Notes: generated by a model from the sequence alone, not told the origin. Positions 1-9,036 are shown, counted from the stretch's first letter. The stretch is DNA of 47,500 nt from an uncultured Pelagibacteraceae bacterium (GCA_902595115.1 CACJOS010000004.1:1-47500), one strand, 5' to 3'. Made by a program: numbers and translations.

Positions 1-62
1 AAATTGTTATAAAAAATAAATTTTCAAAGGTTTGGTTCCTTCACATAGATGATTTTAAATAA
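1..62 (+). CDS. 3' end of an upstream gene (partial, unidentified)
   Basis: A frame open from the window edge (codons from base 3) runs to a TAA at 60-62 and would end a protein in ...FSKVWFLHIDDFK. It overlaps the following oxidoreductase start by 14 bp, a style of overlap seen repeatedly in this window. Only about 19 residues are visible, so nothing can be said about function, and in such AT-rich DNA a short open frame could be chance. Confidence 0.3.
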   Translation, partial: IVIKNKFSKVWFLHIDDFK

Positions 63-1470
63 TCTAAATGAAATAAGACAGCAAAATGAAGTTGTGATTA
101 TAGGTAGCGGCCCTGCTGGTATATCTGCAGCTTTACAATTAGAGAAAAGAGGAATTAATTCCGTTATTTTTGAGGCTGGAAATGTTAATTATGATGAAAA
201 GTCACAATCTCTATATGATGGAAAAATAATCGGAGATGAATATCCAGATTTAAAAATTTCAAGATTAAGACAATTTGGTGGAACTTCTGGACATTGGGGA
301 GGCAGTTGTCTCGAGTTAGATAGTTACGATTTTAAAAAATGGCCTATAACCAAATCAGCTTTGGATCCATACCGGCAAAACTCTTATGAAATTTTAAACA
401 TAAAAGGAAATTTTTACAAAAAAAGCTTTAATGATTATTTTGATTTTTTTAATTTGAATTGGTCCAACGTAAGATTTAGTGAAAAATATTTTGAAAAAAT
501 TAAGAAATCGAAAAAAATATCTTTAATACTTAATTGCCCGCTCTTAATGTTGAATGGAAAAGATGGCATAATTGAAAATGCAGAGTTTAAAAAAAATTAT
601 AAAAAAAAGGTAAAAGCAAAATATTTTGTAATTGCAACAGGTGGTATTGAAAATTCTAGACTTTTATTATGGATAAAAGAAAATAATAATAATTTATTTG
701 ATGAAAGATTACCCATAGGTAAATTTTGGATGGATCATCCATATCATTCAGTAGCTGAGGGTATAATTTTTCACGATAAATTTCATGAATTTTTAAAAAA
801 ATCAAAAATTGAAAAATATTTTGATTTTAATTGTAATTACTCTTTTTACTTCTCTCCAAAAAGAAATTTTATAGATCAATCTAATCTATTAAATACTTGT
901 CTTCTTTTTGATATTAGGCAAATTGATAGAGAATTCAAAAATGATTTTTTAAATAGATTGAAATGTTTAGCACCTAATGTAGTTAAAAATAAATTTTTTT
1001 TTGAAAAAACATACAAGGATTATAAATTCAGCCTAAGCCTAATAAAAGATCAAAAACCAACTATAGAAAATAAAATTATACTAAGTAATGATAAAGACGA
1101 ATTAGGTATACCTAAACCAATCCTTCATTGGAAAAGGTCTGAAAATGTAAGAAGATCATCAAGAATTATAGTTGAAAGATTTGCTCAATTTTTAATTTCT
1201 GAAAATCTTGGAAGATTGGCTGCTAATCAATTTTTATTTAATAACGAAATATACAAACATGAAAATGGATATCATCACATAGGAGGAACAAGAATGGGAG
1301 CGAACATTAGCGATTCTGTGGTTGACAAAAATTGTAAAGTTCACAAAATACAAAATCTTTTTGTCGCTGGCAGTTCAGTTTTTCCAACTGCAGGACATGC
1401 ATATCCAACTTTAACGATCACACAGTTATCATTGAGATTAGGTGACTATATATATAAATTAATGGCTTAA
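49..1470 (+). CDS. GMC-type FAD-dependent oxidoreductase
   Basis: Predicted flavoprotein alcohol/sugar oxidase or dehydrogenase of the glucose-methanol-choline family. The N-terminus carries a Rossmann FAD motif GSGPAG (residues 19-24) followed by a beta strand ending in FEAG. The C-terminal GMC_oxred_C region has HHIGGTRMG (409-417) and a final AGHAYPTLTI block with the catalytic-region His at about 449. At 473 residues it is short for the family but complete. An in-frame TAG at 46-48 makes ATG 49 the first possible start. It converges with the next gene, the two stop codons overlapping by 4 bp. In a glycan locus it probably oxidises a sugar hydroxyl; the substrate is unknown. Confidence 0.85.
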   Translation: MILNNLNEIRQQNEVVIIGSGPAGISAALQLEKRGINSVIFEAGNVNYDEKSQSLYDGKIIGDEYPDLKISRLRQFGGTSGHWGGSCLELDSYDFKKWPITKSALDPYRQNSYEILNIKGNFYKKSFNDYFDFFNLNWSNVRFSEKYFEKIKKSKKISLILNCPLLMLNGKDGIIENAEFKKNYKKKVKAKYFVIATGGIENSRLLLWIKENNNNLFDERLPIGKFWMDHPYHSVAEGIIFHDKFHEFLKKSKIEKYFDFNCNYSFYFSPKRNFIDQSNLLNTCLLFDIRQIDREFKNDFLNRLKCLAPNVVKNKFFFEKTYKDYKFSLSLIKDQKPTIENKIILSNDKDELGIPKPILHWKRSENVRRSSRIIVERFAQFLISENLGRLAANQFLFNNEIYKHENGYHHIGGTRMGANISDSVVDKNCKVHKIQNLFVAGSSVFPTAGHAYPTLTITQLSLRLGDYIYKLMA

Positions 1471-2246
1471 ATTTTATATAAATTTATATTTAAAGATTTT
1501 CTAAGTTCAGATGATGATTTAATTTTTGAAACGTCATGCCAAGAATCTTTGGATTTGATGAAACCTACTATCTTATTTCTATCAAATTTTGATTTGTAAA
1601 AAATTGAATGACTTTGATAAAATTCTTTCGACTTTTCATGACTCATCATATCGCCTTTCCATATATTCAAATCTTTTTTGTCACTTTTGAAAAAGTTCGT
1701 GCCAAGATCTCTCTCCTTTATTTGAGTTTCATCAGGAAAGTAAATCATTAAACTTACTAATTTATTCTCTGTATCATTATGTGGTGGAATAAAATCTCCA
1801 TTTTTCATTAATGAAAATTCAAATGCTAATCTTACTTCATAAATTCCCATTAGACTTTTTATTTTTCTAATCGCTCTGTTTAAGAAATTTGAGTTTGGAT
1901 TTAGTTTAAAATCAATTGACCTGATATTTTTCCTTTCGTTTATTGAGAATAGTCTATTTTTACATAGTAAAAAAATTTCATTTAGAAATTTTTTTGAATT
2001 AACCTCATTATAAAAATTCTGCCATGCATTTGATTTTTTTAAGAAAATATTAAAGTTACTATCTTTATTATTTAAATATTTTTTGTTTCCAAGGTCATGT
2101 TTATTGTAAAAATATTCTTCCTTTGGAAATTCTTGGCTAAGCGTATTATAAAATTCATTATCAAAAAAATTGTTTTTTTCAAAAATACTAAATGGTTTAT
2201 CTATATCTATATCCATTTCGCTTAATTGTTTTGGTAATTTGAACAT
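1467..2246 (-). CDS. 2OG-Fe(II) oxygenase (prolyl-hydroxylase-like)
   Basis: Predicted non-haem iron, 2-oxoglutarate-dependent hydroxylase. A HxD pair is visible in PPHNDTE (H156, D158), a distal His in SWHDVS (H237), and an Arg twelve residues later (R249, LRKSLNINL) suited to binding the 2OG carboxylate. The order and spacing fit the double-stranded beta-helix oxygenases. It is the last gene of a minus-strand operon starting near 7582, one base downstream of the GT-B-like gene. The substrate could be a sugar or a lipid-linked glycan; this is inferred from context only. It is one of five putative 2OG oxygenases in the window. Confidence 0.75.
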   Translation of the reverse strand: MFKLPKQLSEMDIDIDKPFSIFEKNNFFDNEFYNTLSQEFPKEEYFYNKHDLGNKKYLNNKDSNFNIFLKKSNAWQNFYNEVNSKKFLNEIFLLCKNRLFSINERKNIRSIDFKLNPNSNFLNRAIRKIKSLMGIYEVRLAFEFSLMKNGDFIPPHNDTENKLVSLMIYFPDETQIKERDLGTNFFKSDKKDLNIWKGDMMSHEKSKEFYQSHSIFYKSKFDRNKIVGFIKSKDSWHDVSKIKSSSELRKSLNINLYKI

Positions 2247-2247
2247 A

Positions 2248-3798
2248 TTATTTTGATTTAAAAATAAATTTATCTAAGGACTTTGGGTTTAAAGGAATTA
2301 TATTATTTGGGACAACTATATTGAATTTTTCCTTAGAGTGTAATTGATACGGCATTGTTGATGTTGAAGAAAGAAGTTTTTTTTTATTTTTAACTTCAAT
2401 ACTTTTTGAATTTATCTTAATGTTGCTATTTAAATTTAATTTATTCTTATATTTCATTTTTGGGTGTAATTTTACTGTAAATTTGTAATTTTTATTATAA
2501 TTTCTTAACTCATTAATCATATTGTAACTATCATGAAGACCCAAATAAACAATAAATTGATCATTTGTAGGTTTGTTTTTTTTTATTTTTTCTGTTTTAT
2601 TTTGCCATTTTTTATAAGTTATTTTTATATTTTTAAAATTTTTTTTATACGCATTTAAACTAAATCTGTATTTACAGTTAATTTTATTTGGGAAAAAATT
2701 TGTAAAGCTTATTTTTTTTGATAGATTTTGCCACATTAATCTCTCTGAATATATTCCATGTTGATATCCGACTAAAACACAATTAGGAGAGGTATTTTTA
2801 ATTATGCTGCTCAAAAAATATCCAAAATTATATTCGAAAAGATAATAGTGAAATTTTTTAATTTTTTTATTCATGAAAAATTTTTTAAGATCTTTTTTAT
2901 AAATATTTAATTTGTTATAATTGTGTAACGACATATAAAATAAATTTCTAAATTGCGTTGAGCAATTAATACCGTTTATTATGAAAGTAAATTTATTAGA
3001 TCTTTGAATTAAGTAATAATTACTTAATGATTTAAAGAAATTTTGAATTATCGAAGAAAAACTAATTAAAGACTCCGCTGATAAAGTATTATTCATTTTT
3101 TTTACTTTGAATAAATCTAAGATACTTTTTTGTAAAGAATTTCCTAAATGCGTCTCATCTGTCATTAAAAAATTTAATTTTAAGTAATTCTTCTTAAAAA
3201 AACTTTCTTTATCCTTTTTATAAAAAAGTGGAAAAATCGACAAGCATACTTCTGATGCTTTTTTTATTTTAATTTTATTTGTAGCAATTATTTTTGAAAG
3301 TATGACTAAAACTGAAGCTTTTAAATGAAATTTTAGTGTGCTCAGAAAATAGCTTAAAAAATTTTTTTTTGTTTTTAATGTCGAAATATTATTAATATTA
3401 ATATTAATATTCTTAATTGACTTATACGTCTCATAGAAATATTCGTCATCCGTAACTATTTCTATATTACTTATTTTTTTGATTTTTGAATAATTAATTA
3501 TTTCAGTGATGTTAAATATTTTATTGAATAACTGATTTTTATCATTTCTCTGATTAAATAATTCAAGAGTAAGTATTTCAATACTATTACTTTGCTTTTT
3601 TATCAAATTATAAAAATTTAAAAGTGATTTATTTAACTGAGATTTAAATAATTCAAGTTTTTTATCTGTAAAAAAGTTTTTTTTAATTATTTCACAATTC
3701 TCTAAATGACATGTGCCATATGATAATTGGAATATGATAGAATTTTTTTTTTTTAAATCTACGTCTTTTGATAAATCTAATATTACTATCTTTTTCAA
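2248..3798 (-). CDS. Putative GT-B-like surface carbohydrate biosynthesis protein
   Basis: A 516-residue protein without a firm family. It resembles the GT-B-fold 'surface carbohydrate biosynthesis' proteins (TIGR04326-like, from memory): VGYQHGIYSER at about 344-353 looks like the xQHG nucleotide-sugar-side motif, and VKLHP (442-446) is the KLHP motif shared with the proteins at 20839 and 22726. A simple ATTAAT repeat near 3389-3412 encodes an alternating Ile-Asn tract at residues 129-137. It lies one base from the neighbouring oxygenase and one base from the cyclase gene, so it is co-transcribed with them. Transfer of the sugar made by the adjacent cyclase/CMP-transferase genes is a plausible but unproven role. 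Confidence 0.5.
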   Translation of the reverse strand: MKKIVILDLSKDVDLKKKNSIIFQLSYGTCHLENCEIIKKNFFTDKKLELFKSQLNKSLLNFYNLIKKQSNSIEILTLELFNQRNDKNQLFNKIFNITEIINYSKIKKISNIEIVTDDEYFYETYKSIKNINININNISTLKTKKNFLSYFLSTLKFHLKASVLVILSKIIATNKIKIKKASEVCLSIFPLFYKKDKESFFKKNYLKLNFLMTDETHLGNSLQKSILDLFKVKKMNNTLSAESLISFSSIIQNFFKSLSNYYLIQRSNKFTFIINGINCSTQFRNLFYMSLHNYNKLNIYKKDLKKFFMNKKIKKFHYYLFEYNFGYFLSSIIKNTSPNCVLVGYQHGIYSERLMWQNLSKKISFTNFFPNKINCKYRFSLNAYKKNFKNIKITYKKWQNKTEKIKKNKPTNDQFIVYLGLHDSYNMINELRNYNKNYKFTVKLHPKMKYKNKLNLNSNIKINSKSIEVKNKKKLLSSTSTMPYQLHSKEKFNIVVPNNIIPLNPKSLDKFIFKSK

Positions 3799-3799
3799 T

Positions 3800-4921
3800 T
3801 TAAATCTCTTTTGTTATTTTAAATATTACATCGTTAAGTGCACCAAAATCGTTAATTTCCATAATATTCGATTTACCAACTTTTTTAACTGAAATGTATC
3901 TTGGATTTTTATTTATTTTTTTTTTATCTAAAAAAATCCCCTCGTAAATTGTTGAGTGTATTTTTTTTTTTAAATTTGATGGAATCTCCAAACTGGTAGG
4001 CAAATTATATTTAGATAATAATTGTTTTGTGAGTTTATATGTTGTCTCAGAGTTTTTTCCTTTTTGTAACATTATTTCACACAACATACCTAAACCTACA
4101 GCCTCACCATGTCTTAAAAAATCTTTTTTTAAAAACTTATCTGTTGCCATTTCTATAGAGTGCGCAAATGTATGTCCAAAATTTAGGTTTAATCTTTTAT
4201 TTCTTTCTTTAATGTCATTCTTAAAAAAATTGATTTTTGTTTTAAGAGTTTCTAAAATTATATAGGCTAAATTCTTACTATTTAGTCTTTTACATAAGTT
4301 CTTATCTCTCAACAAAAATTTAATAATTTTTTTATTACCAATTAATCCACACTTTATAATTTCTGCAAACCCTGAATAATATTCTCTTGATGGAATATCA
4401 TTAATAATTTTTTCTGAAATATAAACTCTTTTTGGGTGGTAATAATTTCCCATAGAATTTATTATCCCTTTGTAATTAATTCCGGTTTTGCCGCCAATAC
4501 AACTATCTACTATCGCTGTCATGGTTGTAGGTATATGAAAATAAGTTGTTCCTCTCAAATACAGTGAACTTAATAACCCACACATATCTCCAACTACACC
4601 CCCACCACAAGAAATAATAACTGAATTCTTAGTAAATTTGTTTTTAATAAGCAGATTAAAAAGTTTTAGAAGGTTATTTAAATTTTTGTTATTTTTTTTT
4701 CCCTCAACCTCTTTAAAAATTAAAATATGACCAGTAATTTTTAATTTTGATTTGATTTCTAAAATTATTTTATTTGATATATTTTTATCATAAATGAATA
4801 AAATTTTTTTATCGGATTTAATTTGATCGATATCTTTGATTATTTTATCATCAATATTTTTTGAATAAATTACCTTATTTTCCTCATTATCGATGACGTA
4901 TGAAATTATGTTGGTTGACAT
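3800..4921 (-). CDS. 3-dehydroquinate synthase-like sugar phosphate cyclase
   Basis: Member of the AroB/sugar-phosphate-cyclase superfamily, which turns a ketose phosphate into a carbocycle using NAD and a divalent metal. Visible motifs: SCGGGVVGD (NAD site, about 104-112), DSCIGGKTGIN (139-149), AEIIK (E187), NFGHTFAHSIE (H250) and RHGEAVGLG (H271). These match the Zn ligands and the GGKTG signature of true dehydroquinate synthases rather than valiolone or scyllo-inosose synthases as I recall them. Length (373) is normal. It sits between a GT-like gene and a KdsB-like CMP transferase with 1-4 bp spacing, which argues for a glycan role rather than shikimate synthesis, although a relocated housekeeping aroB cannot be excluded. 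Confidence 0.85.
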   Translation of the reverse strand: MSTNIISYVIDNEENKVIYSKNIDDKIIKDIDQIKSDKKILFIYDKNISNKIILEIKSKLKITGHILIFKEVEGKKNNKNLNNLLKLFNLLIKNKFTKNSVIISCGGGVVGDMCGLLSSLYLRGTTYFHIPTTMTAIVDSCIGGKTGINYKGIINSMGNYYHPKRVYISEKIINDIPSREYYSGFAEIIKCGLIGNKKIIKFLLRDKNLCKRLNSKNLAYIILETLKTKINFFKNDIKERNKRLNLNFGHTFAHSIEMATDKFLKKDFLRHGEAVGLGMLCEIMLQKGKNSETTYKLTKQLLSKYNLPTSLEIPSNLKKKIHSTIYEGIFLDKKKINKNPRYISVKKVGKSNIMEINDFGALNDVIFKITKEI

Positions 4922-4925
4922 AATG

Positions 4926-5669
4926 TTATTTATAAAACTTAAAAAATCTATCTTTACTCATCTGGCTTTTCGCTCTTTTATAATCCTCAGCAACATCGAC
5001 TGAAAAACTGTCACCTTTTAAACTGATTGTCTTTATAGTAAGACCAATTTCTAAAGCTCTTAATAATTCTATGTCTTCAATTTTTTCTAAATTTGTTGGC
5101 TTTGCTTTTGCGAATTTAAGTAATGCCTCTGGTTTAAATGATATAATTGATAAGTGCTTTAAAAAAAAATTGCTTTTTGATTTTGCCTCGTAAGGAATTT
5201 TGGATCTAGATAAATATAATACCTCATTTTTTTTATTAACTGTAACTTTTATTAAATTTGGATTATCTGGAAGTTTGATCTTTAAAGTAGGTAAAATTAT
5301 ATCCACATCCTTATTTTTTTTGTGAAACTTAATTATTTCATCAATATGGTAAGGACTGATTAATGGTTCATCGCCTTGAATATCTATTACCAGATCATAT
5401 TTTTTTGTTTGTTTAATAAAAGCTTCAGCAATTCTCTCTGTACCATTTAAATGATAGGGAGAAGTCATAATCGTGTTACACTTATGTTTTTTTGCAGCTT
5501 TAACGATTTTGTTACTGTCAGTGCATATTAAAATTTTATCGATAAATTTAGATAAATTCGCTCTTCTGTAAGTATGAACCACTAAAGGCAATCCGCTTAT
5601 TGGTAGTAATGCCTTTGCGGGCAATCTTTTTGATCCCATTCTTGATGGTATTAATCCTAATACTTTCAT
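4926..5669 (-). CDS. KdsB-like CMP-ulosonate cytidylyltransferase
   Basis: Predicted to activate a 3-deoxy-2-ulosonic acid (Kdo type) with CTP to a CMP-sugar. It has the nucleotide-binding loop IPSRMGSKRLPAKAL (about 7-21), the KdsB-type NGTERI (75-80), QGDEP (98-102) and the C-terminal SVDVAED motif near 224. Length of 247 residues is typical of KdsB. It is embedded in an operon between the dehydroquinate-synthase-like cyclase and a FabG-like SDR. It could be the cell's housekeeping KdsB or a specialised paralogue acting on a carbocyclic or modified ulosonate; sequence alone cannot decide. Confidence 0.85.
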   Translation of the reverse strand: MKVLGLIPSRMGSKRLPAKALLPISGLPLVVHTYRRANLSKFIDKILICTDSNKIVKAAKKHKCNTIMTSPYHLNGTERIAEAFIKQTKKYDLVIDIQGDEPLISPYHIDEIIKFHKKNKDVDIILPTLKIKLPDNPNLIKVTVNKKNEVLYLSRSKIPYEAKSKSNFFLKHLSIISFKPEALLKFAKAKPTNLEKIEDIELLRALEIGLTIKTISLKGDSFSVDVAEDYKRAKSQMSKDRFFKFYK

Positions 5670-5678
5670 GGCTTTTTA

Positions 5679-6413
5679 CTAACTTGCTGTCCAACCTCCG
5701 TCTATATTTATTGAAGCACCATTTATATAATCTGATAAGTCAGATAATAAGAAACAAATTAAATTACTCACTTCTATTGGTTCACCCCATCTTTTCTGTG
5801 GAATTCTACTCAACGTCCACTTATAAAGTTTTTTTTTCATTTTAAATTTATTAAAATAGGATGTTTTTACAAATCCAGGATTAATTAGATTAGCTCTGAT
5901 ATTATGAGTTGCCATTTCTTTCGAAAATGATTTGGTTAGTCCTATTAATGCAGTTTTAGTCGAAGCATATCCAGAAAGTTCACTAAAACCATTCTCCCCT
6001 ACTATTGAACCTACGTTTACAATTGATCCTGAATTTCTTTTTTTAATTAAATAATTTGAATATAACTGCATGTTTTCAAATATAGAAAAAAAATTTGTGT
6101 CAAATAAAGTTTTTAAATCTTTTTGTGAAATGCTATTAAATTTTTTTCTTTGTCTTTGCCCAGCATTATTTACAAAGCCATGGATTATTCTTTTATCCTT
6201 TAGGGATTGTTTAAATAACCGTTTGATAATTTTATTATTTGTTACATCTCCAAGGAATATTTTACAATTTTTTAAATTTTGAAATTTTTTTAAATCCGAT
6301 TTAGATCTTGTAATACCATAAACAAAACCACCATAAAATATAATTCTTTTTAATAAGTCATAACCTAGTCCCTTGCCAACCCCTGTAACAATAATATTTT
6401 TTTTTGATAACAT
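5679..6413 (-). CDS. Short-chain dehydrogenase/reductase (FabG-like)
   Basis: Classical SDR of 244 residues: cofactor loop TGVGKGLG (10-17), VNNAG (81-85), catalytic Ser136, Tyr149 and Lys153 (YASTK), and a C-terminal NIDGGW typical of FabG-like enzymes. All catalytic residues are present, so it should be an active NAD(P)-dependent oxidoreductase. It starts at the base where the upstream GT4 gene stops and lies 9 bp from the KdsB-like gene. In that setting it could reduce the keto group of the neighbouring cyclase product, for example a dehydroquinate to quinate type reaction; this is inference. Confidence 0.85.
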   Translation of the reverse strand: MLSKKNIIVTGVGKGLGYDLLKRIIFYGGFVYGITRSKSDLKKFQNLKNCKIFLGDVTNNKIIKRLFKQSLKDKRIIHGFVNNAGQRQRKKFNSISQKDLKTLFDTNFFSIFENMQLYSNYLIKKRNSGSIVNVGSIVGENGFSELSGYASTKTALIGLTKSFSKEMATHNIRANLINPGFVKTSYFNKFKMKKKLYKWTLSRIPQKRWGEPIEVSNLICFLLSDLSDYINGASINIDGGWTAS

Positions 6414-7582
6414 TAATCTGATTTGTTTACTAAATTATATATATTTAAAAACTTTTTTGTGACTAAATTAAGATCATATTTTAATGCTGTTTCATTTATG
6501 CCTACTTTTAATTTTTCAATAAGCTCAGGTTTATTATGTATATCTTGAATTTTTTCACCAAATTTTTCGATCTCTCCTTCTTTTACTATAAATCCATTAT
6601 AGTTGTTAATTATAATTTCATTCGCTCCTTTTGTATCAAAACTTATAATTGGAATACCAGCTGCTAAAGCTTCCACAAATGTGATACCAAAAGACTCAAT
6701 TCTAGATAAATTCACGTATAAGTCAGATTCCATGTATTCCATAATCAAATCTTTCGAAGGTAAATATTCATCTTTGAAGTTTGTAACGTCATCTAAAATT
6801 TTAAAATATGATGAATTTTGTTTAATGATGTCATATTTACTGAGCTCTGACGTATTCTTTCCAAGAATAGTCCATTGAAATTTTATTTTTGCGTCAATTA
6901 ATTTTTTAGATAGTTTTGGTAATAAATCAAAACCTTTTTTTTTTGGTGAATATCTTGCGACAGTAATAAGTTTCAAAATTTTATTTTTCTGTCTAGAATT
7001 TGACTTGTAATTCTCAAACTTTTTTAAATCTACAGCATTAGGAATTAAAATTAATTTTCCTTCACTTATTCCAATTTTTTTTAAGTCATTTTTAATCGTT
7101 TCAGATAAACATGTAAATTTATCAACTTCAAAAACTATTTCTTTCAAGAATTGATCATATTTTTTATCTAGTCTATAACCATAATCAATTTCTGTTTCAA
7201 TTTGAATATCGACTCCCTGAAATGTAACAATAATTTTTTGATTTAGTTTTTTTAATATTTTAATTAAAAGTAAACTCTTATAATTTAAAAAATTAAAGTG
7301 CCATAAATCATAATCATTTAATTTAATTATTTTCGATAAATATAATTTTAAGAAATACAAAAATTCAAAATTAAAATAATATTTTAATAAGAAAGTGATG
7401 CTTAAAATAAACCTATTAAGTATATAAATTTTATACTTGTTATTTGTAAGATTGGTTTTATCAAATAAGTAACAATCGACTTCAACTTTACTGTCAATTA
7501 GTTTGTTGGCAAGATTGTGCACTTGAACTTGTGCACCCCCGGGGGCGGGAAAAAATGCACCTGGTATTAAAGCTATTTTCAT
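6413..7582 (-). CDS. Glycosyltransferase family 4
   Basis: GT-B retaining glycosyltransferase. The N-terminus has PGGAQVQVHNLA (about 14-25), the loop typical of GT4 acceptor domains. The C-terminal domain has ESFGITFVEALAAG (near 310), the E-x7-E nucleotide-sugar motif, followed by a typical NGFIV stretch. At 389 residues it is full length. It begins an apparent minus-strand transcription unit running to 1467, with a 66-bp gap (7583-7648) separating it from the SDR upstream that may hold a promoter. Donor and acceptor cannot be read from sequence. Confidence 0.85.
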   Translation of the reverse strand: MKIALIPGAFFPAPGGAQVQVHNLANKLIDSKVEVDCYLFDKTNLTNNKYKIYILNRFILSITFLLKYYFNFEFLYFLKLYLSKIIKLNDYDLWHFNFLNYKSLLLIKILKKLNQKIIVTFQGVDIQIETEIDYGYRLDKKYDQFLKEIVFEVDKFTCLSETIKNDLKKIGISEGKLILIPNAVDLKKFENYKSNSRQKNKILKLITVARYSPKKKGFDLLPKLSKKLIDAKIKFQWTILGKNTSELSKYDIIKQNSSYFKILDDVTNFKDEYLPSKDLIMEYMESDLYVNLSRIESFGITFVEALAAGIPIISFDTKGANEIIINNYNGFIVKEGEIEKFGEKIQDIHNKPELIEKLKVGINETALKYDLNLVTKKFLNIYNLVNKSD

Positions 7583-7648
7583 AAAACTTAAATTAAGTAT
7601 TTAGAATTTTTAATTTTGTACATTTTAAACATTAAGATAAACGTAATC

Positions 7649-8299
7649 TTATAAATATTCTGAAATACCGCAATCAAAAGGTATTGTAACACCATTTAGA
7701 GATTTAATTTTATTTTTGACTACGAATTGAACAAATAAACCTATTTCTTTTGGCTCGGGAATTTTTTTACCTGGCATACCCTTTTCAAATTTTTTAAGGG
7801 AGATTTTATCTTTTTTAATTAAATTTAATAATCTTTTTGTTTTTATGGGGCCAGGCGCAATATTTATGAAGGAAATATTTTTTTTTTTATAAATTTTGCT
7901 TAGAGATTTAAAAAGCGTTGTGAAACCTGACCTAAGTGAACTTGAAAGTAATAATTCTGTGCCAGGTTGTTTTATAATAAAAGAAGAAATTAAGAAAATG
8001 TAACCATTTTTTTTTACATTAATATCCTTAATTATTTTCGAAAAAGACAGAAATAATTGGTTAAAATATTTCATCCAATCATCATCGGAAATTTTTTCAA
8101 AATCTAAATCTGGAGGACCGCCTGTGTTCAATACTAATATATCTGGTCCTTTATTTTTGGTTATAAAATTATTTACACTTCTTAAAGAAGAAGTATCTAC
8201 TTCTTTTCTTCCCGTTGCATAAGTTCTACAGATTCCTTTTAGTTTTTTATTAATCTCTCTTCCAATTCCTGAGGTTCCACCTAAAATAACTGCTTTCAT
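7649..8299 (-). CDS. Atypical SDR lacking the Tyr-Lys catalytic pair
   Basis: SDR-fold protein of 216 residues with cofactor loop GGTSGIG (7-13) and NTGG (58-61) where NNAG is usual. The catalytic Ser is present (S106), but at the expected spacing the Tyr position is Ser119 and the Lys position is Arg123 (SSSLRSG). The canonical YxxxK is therefore absent, although the fold and the C-terminal APGPIKT loop remain. Its start overlaps the stop of the NeuB-like gene by 4 bp, so the two are probably translationally coupled. It may bind a nucleotide cofactor and act as a non-canonical reductase, dehydratase or partner of the NeuB homologue; function unknown. Confidence 0.7.
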   Translation of the reverse strand: MKAVILGGTSGIGREINKKLKGICRTYATGRKEVDTSSLRSVNNFITKNKGPDILVLNTGGPPDLDFEKISDDDWMKYFNQLFLSFSKIIKDINVKKNGYIFLISSFIIKQPGTELLLSSSLRSGFTTLFKSLSKIYKKKNISFINIAPGPIKTKRLLNLIKKDKISLKKFEKGMPGKKIPEPKEIGLFVQFVVKNKIKSLNGVTIPFDCGISEYL

Positions 8300-9036
8300 T
8301 CAAATACCCACTTTGGCAATTTTTCTCTTCTTTTTATCCCATCGCCCATGGAAATACTAATTTTTTTCCAGTCTTCTAAATAATTCTTTAGATTTTCGAT
8401 GTTTATTGCGTGAAAGTGATCAGGATATTTTTTGTGATCATCAAATTTTACATAAAAAAATATACTTTCCACTTTTAAGGTAATTGCAGAAATAATTAAA
8501 GGTACCATTCTTGCGTGAAGACCAAATGAAATATTTCTTTTTATTTTTTTTTTAATATTTTCAATCGCGTTTAAATTTGCATCTTTGATTTTATCTGAAA
8601 AAGAAGTGTGAATAAATTTAATTTTTTTATACTTTCTGAATTTCCTTGTTATATCACTTATTGAAGCTATACCACATGACAAATATACATCTTTTTTAGT
8701 TTTAATAGCTGCACTAATCAATTTATCATCAAAAAATTTAGGGCTTATAATTTTCCAAAAATCAACTCTTACACTTTTAAATTTATTTATAGTTTGAATA
8801 TTATTAGTTGCAATTCCAAATTTTATTTTTTTCTTTTTAAGAAAAATAGCCATCTCTTTATAAGCATCAATTTTAAGTTCTCTTCTGAATTTTGTACTTC
8901 CATCGTAGTAATTATCTTCTAGTATTTGTACTGTTACTCCATATATTTCGTTAAAAATTAGTCTTTTATACATTTTTTTTAGAGTAGATTTATCTCCTAG
9001 ATGGTTAAGACCTATTTCAGCAATTAATTTTGACAT
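8296..9036 (-). CDS. Divergent NeuB-family (nonulosonic acid synthase-like) protein
   Basis: NeuB-type PEP-condensing TIM-barrel homologue, recognised by the N-terminal AEIGLNHLG (6-14) and overall layout. It is only 246 residues and lacks the C-terminal SAF antifreeze-like domain. Two hallmarks seen in the two other NeuB homologues here are changed: VKFQ is VTVQ (Thr35), and the second metal His (ERH/EKH) aligns with Tyr195. The first metal His is kept (H174, FGLHARM). It may have altered chemistry or be catalytically inactive. It heads a minus-strand unit divergent from a NeuA-like gene, so a role in CMP-nonulosonate synthesis is still the best guess. Confidence 0.65.
   Translation of the reverse strand: MSKLIAEIGLNHLGDKSTLKKMYKRLIFNEIYGVTVQILEDNYYDGSTKFRRELKIDAYKEMAIFLKKKKIKFGIATNNIQTINKFKSVRVDFWKIISPKFFDDKLISAAIKTKKDVYLSCGIASISDITRKFRKYKKIKFIHTSFSDKIKDANLNAIENIKKKIKRNISFGLHARMVPLIISAITLKVESIFFYVKFDDHKKYPDHFHAINIENLKNYLEDWKKISISMGDGIKRREKLPKWVFE

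Noticed and set aside
1476-1489. Palindrome ATATAAATTTATAT as a terminator between convergent genes
   Set aside because: Perfect palindrome but pure A/T, with no loop and inside coding sequence; expected by chance at this composition.
3800-4921. KdnB-like alcohol dehydrogenase (Kdo8N pathway)
   Set aside because: KdnB belongs to the iron-type alcohol dehydrogenases; this protein has the GGKTG and RHGEAVG motifs of dehydroquinate synthase.
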